DNA from: Bacillus sp. T3
GTDB taxonomy: Bacteria; Bacillota; Bacilli; Bacillales; Cytobacillaceae
Length of the DNA: 64,000 bases
Assembly (NCBI RefSeq): GCF_033449965.1
Contig: NZ_CP137761.1
Location: 2,356,001-2,420,000 of the forward strand
Reading direction: 5' to 3'
Shown: positions 44,928 to 54,332 of the stretch, one piece after another
Numbering within the stretch: the stretch's first letter is position 1
Layout: the number at the start of each line of letters is the position of its first letter
The notes under the pieces: generated by a model
The model's input: only the letters and a program-made list of their open reading frames with translations
What the model was told of the DNA's origin: nothing
Databases searched by the model: none
Translations under genes and position numbers: made by a program

Positions 44928-46714
44928 ATGACTACCTATAAGTCAAGAACAGAAGTTCCAATCAACGAAAAATGGAATTTAGCGGACCTATACACTGACC
45001 TTAACAAATGGGAAGAGGACTTAGCTAAAATTGAAATAATGGTAGGGAAACTTAAAGAATTTGACGGAACCATTCATGATGGAAAAAGCTTATATCAGTA
45101 TTTAAAACAGAGTGAGGAGTTATCCTTTTTATTTAACAGAGTTTACGCTTATTGTATGTTAAAGGTGGATGAAGATACACGAAATACGTCGTCCCAATCA
45201 TTATTGGATCGAGCGAGGAGTCTTAGTGTAAAGGTAAGCTCGGCGACATCCTTTTTCATGCCTTATTTATTGAGCTTGGATGAGGAAACCTTAAAGAGTT
45301 ATATTTCTGAAGAAGAAGGCTTAGATTACTTTGCAGAAGATCTGTTTGACTCCTTTCGCTATAAGGCACATGTATTAAGTAAGGAGCAGGAATCGATTTT
45401 ATCTCAGTTAGGGGAAGCTTTATCAGCACCGTCCAATACGTTTGGCATGATTAATAATGCTGATATAAAATTTGGAGATATTGTTGCTGATAATGGTGAA
45501 AAAATTGAACTAACACGTGGGATGTATTCGAAAATAATAGAGGATGAAGATCGTAACAAGCGGCGGGAAGCCTATAAGGCTTATTACAAACCATATGTGT
45601 CTGCTAAAAATACGATTGCTTCAACCTTATCAGCTGCAATTAAAACCAATGCGACCATGGCGAGAATTAGAAATTATCCTTCTGCATTAGAGAAAGCTTT
45701 ATTTGGTGATAATGTTCCAAAGGATGTATATACAAATCTCATTCTTTCCACTAAAAAAAACATCGCCCCTTTGCACCGATACACGAATATTCGCAAGGAA
45801 AAATTACAATTGGACGAACTTCGTCAATATGATCTGAGCGTGCCTTTAGTCAAGGGTGTAAAAAAGGAAATCCCTTATGAAGATGCCTTTAAGTTAATGC
45901 TCAAAGGATTAGAACCGTTGGGGAGTGAGTACCTCAACATACTCCAAGAATTTAAAAATTCTCGCTATATTGATGTGCGTGAAACCCCGGGAAGAGGTCT
46001 GGGGCTTATAACTTAGGGGTTTATGGAGTACACCCATACATTCTTTTAAATCATCAGGACGATTTAGATAGTTTATTTACATTAGTACATGAATGTGGAC
46101 ATGGAGTACATAGCAAATTAAGTTCACAGCATCAGCCACAGATCACCGCTCGCTATAGTATATTTGTTGCCGAGGTCGCTTCAACTGTGAATGAAGTGCT
46201 GATGATTAATTATTTAATTAACCACGAGCAAGACCCAGAAATGAAACGTTTCTTAATTAATCATTTTATCGATAAGTTTAAAGGGACCTTTTTCACTCAA
46301 GTGATGTTTGCTGAATTTGAAATGAAGACTCATGAATTGGCCGAAAAAGGGCAGCCGCTAAATGTGGAAGTTTTTAATGAATTATATGAAAGCTTATTTA
46401 TTGAATACAATGGACCTGAGGTTGTATTAGATGAAGAAGTAAAATTTGGTTGGTCGCGCATTCCGCATTTTTATCGACCATTTTATGTATATAAATACGC
46501 AACAGGCTTCGCGTCTGCTATTCATATTGCAACGAAAATTCTTGAAGGTGATCAAAAAACCTTAACGAGTTACCTAGAATTCTTAAAAAGTGGCAGCTCA
46601 GATTATCCGCTTCAGTTGCTGCAAAAAACAGGAGTAGATCTCACTGCATCAACACCTATCGAAAACACTCTAATGAGGTTTGAAGAACTGGTCAAAGAAT
46701 TTTCAAATTTGTAA
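44928..46714 (+). CDS. pepF: Oligoendopeptidase F, frameshifted near 45992
   Basis: About 595 residues when repaired, the normal PepF length. The N-terminal half has RTEVPINEKWNLADLYTDL and the lobe typical of M3 peptidases. Zinc site HECGHGVHSKLSS follows TLVHECG, the third ligand lies in FVAEVASTVNEVL, and RIPHFYRPFYVYKYATGFA is the substrate Tyr/His region. The frame ends at 46016, but inserting one A at GGGAAGAGG (45990-45997) yields TPGKRSGAYNLGVYG, the expected PepF sequence. It degrades 7-17-residue peptides. The start at MTTYKSRTE follows GGAGGG. Confidence 0.87.
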
Positions 46715-46727
46715 TGAACAAAAATGA

Positions 46728-46769
46728 AACCAGACAACAGTCAAAAAGTTGACCACTGTCTGGTTTTTT
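46728..46769. terminator. Bidirectional terminator between pepF and the small membrane protein gene
   Basis: AACCAGACA pairs with TGTCTGGTT, with a second inner stem GTCAA/TTGAC and T's on both strands. Confidence 0.78.
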
Positions 46770-46770
46770 C

Positions 46771-46884
46771 TTATTGATGGCATAGGTAAACTTTAATATT
46801 GAAGTAGACGGTAAAAACGAAACCGATTGTAAAAAAAATCACGCCACTGATTGAGGTCGGAGAGAAGAAATCCATTAGCGCCAC
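46771..46884 (-). CDS. 37-residue single-pass membrane protein
   Basis: GTG-started frame reading MALMDFFSPTSISGVIFFTI, then a hydrophobic GFVFTVYFNIKVYLCHQ end. One membrane helix covers about residues 12-30. AGGTGGTG lies 6 bases before the GTG, and a terminator follows within 2 bases of the stop, so it looks like a complete tiny gene. TATACT with a weak TTGGTG 16 bases further upstream is a candidate promoter. Function unknown. It lies between convergent pepF and divergent marR. Confidence 0.6.
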   Translation of the reverse strand: MALMDFFSPTSISGVIFFTIGFVFTVYFNIKVYLCHQ

Positions 46885-46962
46885 TATGGTTCACCACCTT
46901 TAACGAGTATATAATGTAAACAAAATTCACCAATTAATAGAATAAAATGGTGAGACGAAAAA

Positions 46963-47018
46963 ATATATCTTAATACGATATATTGTGATATTTTATATTA
47001 TATCGTGATAAGATATAT
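46963..47018. promoter_or_regulatory. Large inverted repeat before the MarR gene, probable operator
   Basis: ATATATCTTAATACGATATA (46963-46982) and TATATCGTGATAAGATATAT (46999-47018) are inverted copies with 18 of 20 positions complementary. Direct repeats TATTGTGATA (46981) and TATCGTGATA (47001) sit 20 bases apart inside. MarR proteins bind such palindromes, and the gene starts 28 bases downstream, so autoregulation is likely. Confidence 0.65.
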
Positions 47019-47045
47019 TTATCAATATGAAAGTAGGGAAAATAG

Positions 47046-47435
47046 TTGAAAAAACCTGTTTCGAAGGAAGTTTATGAATATTTAGCAGAATTTCGCTATC
47101 AATTACGTAAGTTTCAAAAATTTAGTGAAACAGCGGCCAAACAGATTGGGATAACACCACAGCAGCATCAATTGATATTAGCTATTAAAGGCTTTCCAGG
47201 TCGGGATTATGTTACGGCAAGAGAGTTAGCGGAAAGATTACAAATTACCCATCATGCTTGTGTTGGATTAACGGACCGATGTGAGGCACTTGGGTTAGTA
47301 TCTCGCAGGAAAAATCCCGAAGACGGCCGAAGCATTCTTATCGAAGTAACTCCGCATGGAAGTCAATTGTTAGAAAAGCTTTCTGAGATTCATTTAGAGG
47401 AAATAAAACAGATCGGCTTTTTTAAAGAGTTTTAA
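47046..47435 (+). CDS. MarR-family transcriptional regulator
   Basis: 129 residues. Winged helix with recognition region TARELAERLQITHHACVGLT (about 55-74) and wing RRKNPEDGRSILIEVT (about 86-101). The N-terminal helix FRYQLRKFQKFSETAAKQIG and a C-terminal dimer helix complete the fold, slightly short for MarR. TTG start with AGGGAAA upstream. The inverted repeat at 46963-47018 is its likely operator. Candidate targets are itself and the tiny divergent membrane-protein gene. Ligand unknown. Confidence 0.83.
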   Translation: MKKPVSKEVYEYLAEFRYQLRKFQKFSETAAKQIGITPQQHQLILAIKGFPGRDYVTARELAERLQITHHACVGLTDRCEALGLVSRRKNPEDGRSILIEVTPHGSQLLEKLSEIHLEEIKQIGFFKEF

Positions 47436-47474
47436 AATAGGCTGTAAAAAGAAAGGTCTTGATTTTTGAGCACA

Positions 47475-47605
47475 CTGTTGATTGGAGCGGAAGGTGCGAG
47501 ACTCCTGCGGGAGAAGGTGTCGCGGGAGACCCCACAGGCGCTAAGGCGCCGAGGAGGCTCCCGGACTCCCCGCGGAAAGGGAGCACCTGGAGCGGAAATC
47601 AACAG
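47475..47605. repeat. GC-rich intergenic repeat, copy 3
   Basis: It begins CTGTTGATTGGAGCGGAAGG and ends CACCTGGAGCGGAAATCAAC plus AG, so the outer CTGTTGATT/AATCAACAG are exact inverted ends. The body is almost identical to copy 2. It sits 40 bases after the marR stop and before a terminator. Confidence 0.85.
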
Positions 47606-47627
47606 TCAAATTTAACCCAGTTTAAAA

Positions 47628-47694
47628 TAAAAAAGAGTGCCCTTTCCTCTTAGTAATACAGTGTATTACTTAAAGGGAGGGACACTCTTTTTAT
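47628..47694. terminator. Bidirectional terminator before the POT gene's end
   Basis: AAAAAGAGTG near 47631 pairs with CACTCTTTTT near 47682. The long loop holds a smaller AATACA.TGTATT hairpin. Confidence 0.7.
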
Positions 47695-47702
47695 TATGAT
47701 TT

Positions 47703-49193
47703 TTATCTTACACCCTTCATATAACTTTGAATTTTCGGTGCAAGCATTAATAGAATAATACCAAGTAAAATTGAAGCTCCACCTATTCCTCCAAAATAAA
47801 GAGTTTCAGTGTCAGCAGAGTAAAACTTAACGAGCTGGGCATTAATCGCTTGTGCAGCAGCACTTGCTAAGAACCATAAGCTCATGATTTGTGCAGAGAA
47901 AGCAGCTGGTGCTAATTTGGTAGTTGCAGATAATCCTACTGGAGATAATAATAATTCTCCGAATACACAGATTAAAATACTTAGCGCTAACCATAATGGG
48001 TTAACTAATGAATCATCTCCACCAATCATCGCAGGTAAAAGAATCACAAGGAATGAAAAACCTGAGAAAAGCAATGATAACGCAAATTTTTGTGGAATCG
48101 TTGGTTGACGCTTTCCTAATTTCACCCACATCCAAGCAAAAATTGGTGCAAAGGTAATAATAAATAATGGATTTAATGATTGGATCCATGCAGGAGAGAT
48201 ATTAAAACCTGCAAAATTCAACTGTGTACGTGTTTCAGCATAGATTGCAAGAATCGTTGAGCCTTGTTCTTGAATTGCCCAAAACATTACGGCAGCAATG
48301 AATAGTGGAATATATGCGATCAAACGTGAACGTTCAACAGCAGTTGTTTTTGGACTGCGATACATGATAATGAAATAAGTAGTTGGAATCAGAATCGCGA
48401 GAATTGTAACTAGATTAATAAAGCTTTCAAAAGTTAAAAGTCCCATTGGAATTAATATGGCGAATAAAATAGCGATAATCGCAACAGCTAAACCAATAAA
48501 GGTGAAGGTTTTCTTCTTTTCTGAAGGCGAAAGCGGATTCGGAACATTTGTTCCAGCTAGCCCAAGGTTCTTTTTCTTTGTTAAAACAAACATAACTAAT
48601 CCTAAGAACATTCCAATTGCAGCAACACCAAAACCTAAGTGGAAGCTTGTTTTCATTATAGATCCGACAATTAGCGGAGATAAGAACGCTCCCATGTTAA
48701 TTCCCATATAGAAGATTGTGAAACCTGCATCACGACGATTATCTTGCTCACTGTACATATCACCAACTATGGTTGAAACGTTTGGCTTCAATAAACCAGT
48801 TCCAAGCACAATCAGGACCATGGAAAGGATAAACATCGTAAAGCTTCCAGGGATAGCTAAAACAATGTGACCTAACATAATTAATATTCCACCGTAAAAT
48901 ACCGCTTTAGATGGACCGAATATCCGATCAGCTAACCAGCCACCGATAATACCACTCATATAAACTAATGAACCGTAAATGGATACGATGGATGCTGCGA
49001 GGGATTGGTCAATCCCTAATCCGCCTTTAGAGATTTCAAAATACAAATAATATACGAGGATCGCTTTCATCCCGTAGTAGGAGAAACGCTCCCAAAATTC
49101 TGTGAAGAAAAGAGTGAATAAGCCTTTAGGATGTCCAAAGAATCCTTTTTGCGGAACACTATCCACAATTTTCTGTCTATTAATTCCTGACAT
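47703..49193 (-). CDS. POT-family proton-dependent di/tripeptide transporter
   Basis: 496 residues with about 14 membrane helices. PTR2/POT signatures: FFTEFWERFSYYGMKAILVY at the N terminus (the ExxERFxYYG motif), YMSGIIGGWLADRIFG, and FTIFYMGINMGAFLSPL. WFLASAAAQAINAQL lies in the C-terminal half. It imports short peptides with protons, as DtpT of lactococci and YclF of B. subtilis do. AAGGAGG stands before the ATG. It is a single-gene unit. PepF nearby could process the imported peptides. Confidence 0.9.
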   Translation of the reverse strand: MSGINRQKIVDSVPQKGFFGHPKGLFTLFFTEFWERFSYYGMKAILVYYLYFEISKGGLGIDQSLAASIVSIYGSLVYMSGIIGGWLADRIFGPSKAVFYGGILIMLGHIVLAIPGSFTMFILSMVLIVLGTGLLKPNVSTIVGDMYSEQDNRRDAGFTIFYMGINMGAFLSPLIVGSIMKTSFHLGFGVAAIGMFLGLVMFVLTKKKNLGLAGTNVPNPLSPSEKKKTFTFIGLAVAIIAILFAILIPMGLLTFESFINLVTILAILIPTTYFIIMYRSPKTTAVERSRLIAYIPLFIAAVMFWAIQEQGSTILAIYAETRTQLNFAGFNISPAWIQSLNPLFIITFAPIFAWMWVKLGKRQPTIPQKFALSLLFSGFSFLVILLPAMIGGDDSLVNPLWLALSILICVFGELLLSPVGLSATTKLAPAAFSAQIMSLWFLASAAAQAINAQLVKFYSADTETLYFGGIGGASILLGIILLMLAPKIQSYMKGVR

Positions 49194-49476
49194 GTTACAA
49201 CCTCCTTGTTATTTTAATATAATACTTATACGAGTTTGATAATGTCAAAACCTATTTTTTAGTGACATTATCGATGAATGAAAAAACATTGAAATTGCGG
49301 CATTTATCGCGGTCTTTACGGAAAAAGAAAGTTTTTTTAGAAAAATAAAGTTTTTTTGATATAATAAAATTTTATAAATATCCAGAAATTTAAGGGCGTA
49401 TGATTTAGACCGTATAGGTGTGTGTTTTGATCGATTAATCTTTTTAGTGGCAGCTAATTGTGGTGGGCATTGAAGG

Positions 49477-49505
49477 TTGACAGAGGTCTTTTTGTTGGAT
49501 ATTGT
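49477..49505 (+). promoter_or_regulatory. Sigma-A promoter of the ABC-F gene leader
   Basis: TTGACA (49477-49482), a 17-base spacer and TATTGT (49500-49505). The start site should be near 49512, giving a leader of about 270 bases. The 586-base region 49194-49779 is otherwise the POT gene's upstream sequence followed by this leader. Confidence 0.7.
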
Positions 49506-49640
49506 AAAAATAGATAAACACGGAAGGGTGACCCAATTAAATGATTTTATAATCCTATTTTTCGAAGACTATAAATTAATGACAAGCGAATTAGCGGTGA
49601 ATATACTGCTCTAATTTGTGTTGTTTTTAATTTGCGTTTT

Positions 49641-49742
49641 CAGGATAGGATTGGCTTCATTATGTGGGTTCAAATAGGGAGATCTCCCTATATATTTGTG
49701 AACCTAAGCCTCCTATCCTGAATGCAGGTAGGAGGCTTTTTT
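49641..49742 (+). promoter_or_regulatory. Transcription attenuator: antiterminator and terminator before the ABC-F gene
   Basis: A terminator pairs AAGCCTCCTA (49706-49715) with TAGGAGGCTT (49729-49738) and ends in a T-run, 38 bases before the start codon. Upstream, CAGGATAGGATTGGCTT (49641-49657) complements AAGCCTCCTATCCTG (49706-49720) except for two looped bases, a clear antiterminator. Between them lies a nested hairpin (ATAGGG/CCCTAT inside GGTTCA/TGAACC). The two folds exclude each other. Attenuation of vmlR and other antibiotic-resistance ABC-F genes is known in bacilli. Confidence 0.75.
49662..49721 (+). CDS. Possible 19-residue leader peptide of the ABC-F attenuator
   Basis: ATG at 49662 opens a frame MWVQIGRSPYIFVNLSLLS with its TGA at 49719-49721, inside the loop of the terminator. 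AGGATTGG, itself part of the antiterminator arm, lies 7 bases upstream. A ribosome stalled here would disturb the terminator, so translation could sense inhibitors. The frame covers all switching elements, but coding is inferred from position only. Confidence 0.4.
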   Translation: MWVQIGRSPYIFVNLSLLS

Positions 49743-49747
49743 ATGAG

Positions 49748-49772
49748 TCTCCATCATATTTGAAAATGGAGA
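49748..49772 (+). promoter_or_regulatory. Hairpin hiding the ABC-F ribosome binding site
   Basis: TCTCCAT (49748-49754) pairs with ATGGAGA (49766-49772), which contains the GGAGA ribosome site of the ABC-F gene. This would lower translation until the stem opens, adding a second control layer. Confidence 0.5.
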
Positions 49773-49779
49773 TGATCTT

Positions 49780-51339
49780 ATGCTATTAGAAGCAAATCAG
49801 ATAAAGCAATACATGAAAGACAAAATTTTATTAGATATTGAACATCTAACGATTGGGTCAAATGATCGAATTGGCCTGGTAGGCCGAAACGGTTCAGGGA
49901 AAACAACCCTATTGGAGATTTTAGCAGGTAAGAGGACTCCCGATAGCGGCGTCATCACCATAAATACATCTTTAGAGTTTCTACCACAGCTGAAAAGGAC
50001 AAATACAACCAAAAGTGGTGGTGAAGTTACGCAGGAATATATTAACCAAGCGATTACGAGTAATGCAGAGATTCTGTTTGCGGATGAGCCAACAACCCAT
50101 CTTGACACAGCGCATATTGAATGGTTAGAGGAAAAGCTTGCGAATTGGCTTGGAGCGCTCGTTCTTATCTCACATGACCGCGCCTTTTTGGATTCGCTTT
50201 GTACAGTCATTTGGGAAATAGATAACAAAAACATAACGGTGTACAAAGGAAATTATTCTGATTACGTTGACCAAAAAGAGCTGGAACGGCGGACACATCA
50301 GACAGAATATGAAAAATATGAAAAAAAGAAAAAGCAACTGGAAGAAGCAATTATTTTAAAGGAACGAAAAGCAGAAAAGGCGACAAAGAAGCCGAAAAAT
50401 GTGAATTTAGCTGAAGCGAGGAATTCAAAACCTTATTACGCAAATAAGAAAAAAAAGCTGCAACAAACGGCCAAAGCAATGGAAACTCGTCTAGAAAAGC
50501 TAGAAAAAGTAGAAAAGGGTGGAGAATTGGCGCCAATCAAGATGAATTTGCCCAATGAAGCCATCTTTAAAAATAAGATTGTTCTTCGAGTTAACCATCT
50601 GCAAGGAGCAGTCGGTAAGCGAATTTTATGGAAGGGAGGGAGCTTTACTGTTCGAGGCGGGGATAAGCTGGCCATTATTGGTGCGAACGGAAGTGGGAAA
50701 ACGACCCTACTAAAGAAAATGATTGAGGGAGATAGTGCCATTTCTATTTCGCCGTTGATGAAGATCGGTTACTTTAGTCAAAATCTCGATAGCCTTTTAG
50801 CCGAAAAATCAATATTGGAGAACGTGCAGCTAACCTCAAATCAGGATGAAACGTTTATCCGCACCGTATTAGCTCGACTTCATTTTTTCAGAGAAGATGT
50901 TTATAAGAAAGTTGGAGTACTAAGTGGAGGTGAGCGAGTAAAAGTTGCCTTTGCTAAATTGTTCGTTAGTGACATCAATACATTGATTCTAGATGAACCA
51001 ACAAACTTCTTAGATATTCAATCGGTTGAAGCATTAGAATCACTGCTTGAACAATATGAGGGAACCATCATCTTCGTTTCCCATGATCGCCGGTTTATTT
51101 CGCAAATAGCCAATCGAATCATCGAAATTAAGGATGGACAGCTCCAGCTATTTGAAGGTCCCTATAACGAATTCATTCAGTATAAACCAATGCAAGCAAT
51201 CCAGGTTGATTACGAAGAAAAACGTCTGCTGATTGAAACGAAAATAACCGAGGTGTTAAGTCGCCTTAGCATTGAACCATCTCCGGAATTAGAAATTGAG
51301 TTTCAAAGATTATTAGCGGAAAAGCGGACTATGTCCTAA
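49780..51339 (+). CDS. ABC-F ribosomal protection protein (VmlR/Vga-like)
   Basis: 519 residues, two ATPase domains and no membrane segment. Domain 1 has GLVGRNGSGKTTLLE, a compact SGGE signature and LFADEPTTHLD. Domain 2 has AIIGANGSGKTTLLKK, VLSGGERVKVAFAKL and LILDEPTNFLD. The linker between them (about 165-250) is highly charged and coiled, the part that reaches the peptidyl-transferase centre in antibiotic-resistance ABC-F proteins. Length and the attenuated leader recall B. subtilis VmlR (lincomycin, virginiamycin M), but drug range is not provable here. Confidence 0.85.
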   Translation: MLLEANQIKQYMKDKILLDIEHLTIGSNDRIGLVGRNGSGKTTLLEILAGKRTPDSGVITINTSLEFLPQLKRTNTTKSGGEVTQEYINQAITSNAEILFADEPTTHLDTAHIEWLEEKLANWLGALVLISHDRAFLDSLCTVIWEIDNKNITVYKGNYSDYVDQKELERRTHQTEYEKYEKKKKQLEEAIILKERKAEKATKKPKNVNLAEARNSKPYYANKKKKLQQTAKAMETRLEKLEKVEKGGELAPIKMNLPNEAIFKNKIVLRVNHLQGAVGKRILWKGGSFTVRGGDKLAIIGANGSGKTTLLKKMIEGDSAISISPLMKIGYFSQNLDSLLAEKSILENVQLTSNQDETFIRTVLARLHFFREDVYKKVGVLSGGERVKVAFAKLFVSDINTLILDEPTNFLDIQSVEALESLLEQYEGTIIFVSHDRRFISQIANRIIEIKDGQLQLFEGPYNEFIQYKPMQAIQVDYEEKRLLIETKITEVLSRLSIEPSPELEIEFQRLLAEKRTMS

Positions 51340-51446
51340 CTATTCAACGATTCTATTCCGTTCATTCTGTGATTTTCGAAACGATTTCTGCTATACTTGA
51401 AATAGAACATATATTCTGTTGTTTGGTATTAGGAAGTTGGTGTTTT

Positions 51447-53731
51447 GTGTTAAACGAGGTATGTATTTCAGTTAGAACGCTAGTTGAATATGTGTATAGC
51501 AGCGGGAGTATTGACTCTCGTTTCCGCTCGCAATCCACGTTCATTGATGGCACAAAGATTCATCAAAGTGTCCAGAAAACCTATGCTGAAGGAGATTTGA
51601 AAGAACTGTATCTTCGGGCAGAGATACCATTTGAAGATCAGATTTTCATCATTGAAGGCAGATGTGATGGTCTACTATTTCAGGACGACGGAAGTGTTAT
51701 GGTCGATGAAATCAAATCATTCTCACTGCCGCTTGATCAGATCGAGCCCGAAGGATATCCAGTACACTGGGCCCAAGCTAAAATGTATGCCTATCTGTAT
51801 GCGCTTGATCACCATCTTGAACAAATATCTGTCCAGTTGACTTATGTGCATGTTGAAACAGAAGAAAAAAAGTATTTGAAAAATAAATACCATATCGATG
51901 AACTCGAAGTTTTTGCATTAGAGGTGTTAAAGGGGTATGCACCGTTTTCGAAACTACAACATGCACATTCGCTGAAACGGAATCGGACGATATCCCAATT
52001 AACCTTCCCATTTGTAACGTTTCGAGAAGGGCAAAGAAAGCTTGCGGCAGCAGTTTTTAAGACAATCTTAAACGAAAAAAACCTTTTTGTTAAGGCGCCA
52101 ACCGGAATCGGAAAAACAATATCAACGCTGTTTCCTGCTGTTAAGGCTTTGGGAGAAGGGCATATCAACAAGATATTTTATTTAACAGCAAAAACCATAA
52201 CGAGAACGACGGCCGAGGAAGCTTTTCGTCGGATGCAAGCGAATGGTGTTGAGTTGAAAACGGTCACAATTACGGCCAAGGATAAGGTTTGTTTTCAAGA
52301 GGAAACGAAATGCCAACCAGAGTATTGTTCATTTGCTAAAGGTTATTATGATCGGATTAATGAAGCAGTCTTAGATATTCTTGCACATGAGCATAGCATG
52401 ACTAGGGGTGTAATTGAGGAATACGCCCGTAAGCATTCTGTCTGTCCATTTGAGTTTTCAATTGATTTAGCCTATGCTGCTGATGCGGTTATATGTGACT
52501 ATAATTATATTTTTGACCCGCGCGTGTCCTTAAAACGTTTACTAGAGGAGCAAAAAAAATCTACTGTGCTGTTAATTGATGAAGCACATAATCTCGTTGA
52601 TCGAGGTCGAGAGATGTTTTCTGCTTCATTAAATAAAGCTGATTTTCTTTCACTGAAAAATGAACTTAAAGGTCGACAACATGAACTTTACCAGATTGCA
52701 AATAGCTTGAATTCTGCGTTTAATAAGATAAAAAAGGAAATGAATGATCAAAAAGAGTATGTACTTTCTTCACTTGATCCTGAATTCAAAGATAAATTAA
52801 CCCTATTTATCAGATTGGCGCAACAAGTTCTTGTACAGGATGATACTTTTACCGAGATTCTATTGGATACCTACTTTAATGCTCAAAGGTTTTTGAGAAT
52901 TTATGAACTTGTTGACGAACATTTTGTTATTTATGCTAAGAAATATAGAAATGACTTGATGCTTAAGTTATTTTGCCTTGACCCATCCAGTCTTTTAAGG
53001 CAAATGACCAAAGGGGTTCGGGCAAAGGTGTTTTTTCTGCAACACTTACGCCATTGCCATATTATCAAGAAATACTTGGTGGAACAGAGGAAGACTACCT
53101 TTTGTCCATTCCTTCACCGTTCAAACAGGAACAGGTCGATGTCTATATTCAGCCTTTGTCTACCCGATTACCACATCGTGAGCGAACGAAGGAACAGATT
53201 ACGGCGATGCTCCAATCATTAATAAAGAGTAGACAGGGAAATTACTTGGTGTTTTTTCCATCGTATCAATATTTAATCACTGTGTTTGAACACTTCAAAC
53301 AGATCGACACGAAAACGAAAACGTTAGTGCAAACAAGAGATATGAATGAAGATGACAGGGAGGCGTTTTTAGAGACATTCCATGCTGACGAAAAAGAACC
53401 ATTGATCGGTTTCGCGGTCCTTGGCGGAATTTTTTCAGAAGGTGTTGATTTGGTTGGTAATTCATTAAATGGAGTGGTCGTGGTGGGTGTTGGCTTACCC
53501 CAACTCAGTTTTGAACGTAATCTAATGAGGGATTTCTTTTCAGCAAATAACAAAAACGGGTATGAATATGCGTATGTGTATCCTGGAATGAATAAAGTGT
53601 TACAAGCTGGCGGAAGATTGATTCGATCAGAAGCCGACCAAGGGACGATTGTTCTTGTGGATGATCGCTTTTTAAAGAATCCCTATTTACCCTTACTTCC
53701 AGTACAATGGCAACATTTCACCATTATATAA
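51447..53731 (+). CDS. PD-(D/E)XK nuclease-XPD/DinG-type helicase fusion, frameshifted near 53031
   Basis: About 761 residues when repaired. The N-terminal 180 residues hold a RecB/Cas4-like nuclease core: IIEGRCDGLLF and VMVDEIKSFS give the D...E-x-K pattern. The helicase follows with Walker A KAPTGIGKTIST, Fe-S cysteines in VCFQEETKCQPEYCSF and HSVCPFEF, and LLIDEAHNLVDRG. After the T6 run 53031-53036 one T is missing; repair gives KVFFSATLTPLPYYQ and a C-terminal half with GGIFSEGVDL, PQLSFERNLM and QAGGRLIRSEADQG. Probable DNA repair enzyme. GTG start after AGGAAG. Confidence 0.85.
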
Positions 53732-53780
53732 AAGGAAAAAGCAAGAATCTCTGTTTTGAGAATTCCTGCTTTTTCCTTTT
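53731..53780. terminator. Bidirectional terminator after the nuclease-helicase
   Basis: AAAGGAAAAAGCAAGAATT-like and AATTCCTGCTTTTTCCTTT arms form a long stem with one mismatch. Confidence 0.85.
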
Positions 53781-53958
53781 ATTACTAAGACTGGCAATAA
53801 CCTATATGTTTATTGAATAAAATAAAACAACAAGTGCTATAAGTCATTGTTTTTGACAATGTTTTATTTCTATTATTAGATTAAATTATTGAAATATTAA
53901 AACAGTGTTTTTGTCGCCATTCAATTTTTGTGAATCGTATACTAGCGGGGGAACGATA

Positions 53959-54180
53959 ATGATTAGATGCGCTGTTTCAGCTGTAGTGGGGTTTATCCTG
54001 ATATTTATTGAATCGATGATCGTGATGAAATTAAAAGGGTACGAAACAATCGAATTTGGTGGAATTGCGCCGTTTATGAATGTTTGGGCGATGAATTTCG
54101 TGTTCGTGTTCGCTATCCTAACTCAGGTCATAAATTGGTATGAGACGAGAGAGGAATTAAAAGAAGATAGGAATATATAA
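53959..54180 (+). CDS. Small two-helix membrane protein of unknown function
   Basis: 73 residues starting MIRCAVSAVVGFILIFIESM. Two membrane helices (about 4-24 and 38-58) are separated by KLKGYETIEFGGIAPFM, with a charged ETREELKEDRNI tail. GGGGGA lies 6 bases before the ATG. An 18-codon upstream extension in frame is not supported. I do not recognise the family. Confidence 0.65.
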   Translation: MIRCAVSAVVGFILIFIESMIVMKLKGYETIEFGGIAPFMNVWAMNFVFVFAILTQVINWYETREELKEDRNI

Positions 54181-54332
54181 ATTTATGTAAACAGAGACCT
54201 AATCCGGGTCTTTTTCTTTAGCCGTGGATTTTAATTGGAAAAAAGTTGTAATGAAGCTCCACGATAAATTTCCGCAATTTTCAACCAATTCAGATAAAAT
54301 ATGGTATAATGAAACAAAAAGGAGGTAATGGT

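Noticed and set aside
49549..49560. Tiny MIL-stop frame after GGAAGGGTG in the same leader
   Set aside because: Three codons only. It might be a stalling mini-frame, but nothing in the downstream pairing involves it.
49477..49614. 45-codon frame from TTG 49477 in the ABC-F leader
   Set aside because: It reads plausibly (..DIVKIDKHGRVTQLNDF..) but would start inside the -35 box of the best promoter, with no spaced ribosome site. Kept only as a doubtful leader peptide or gene remnant.
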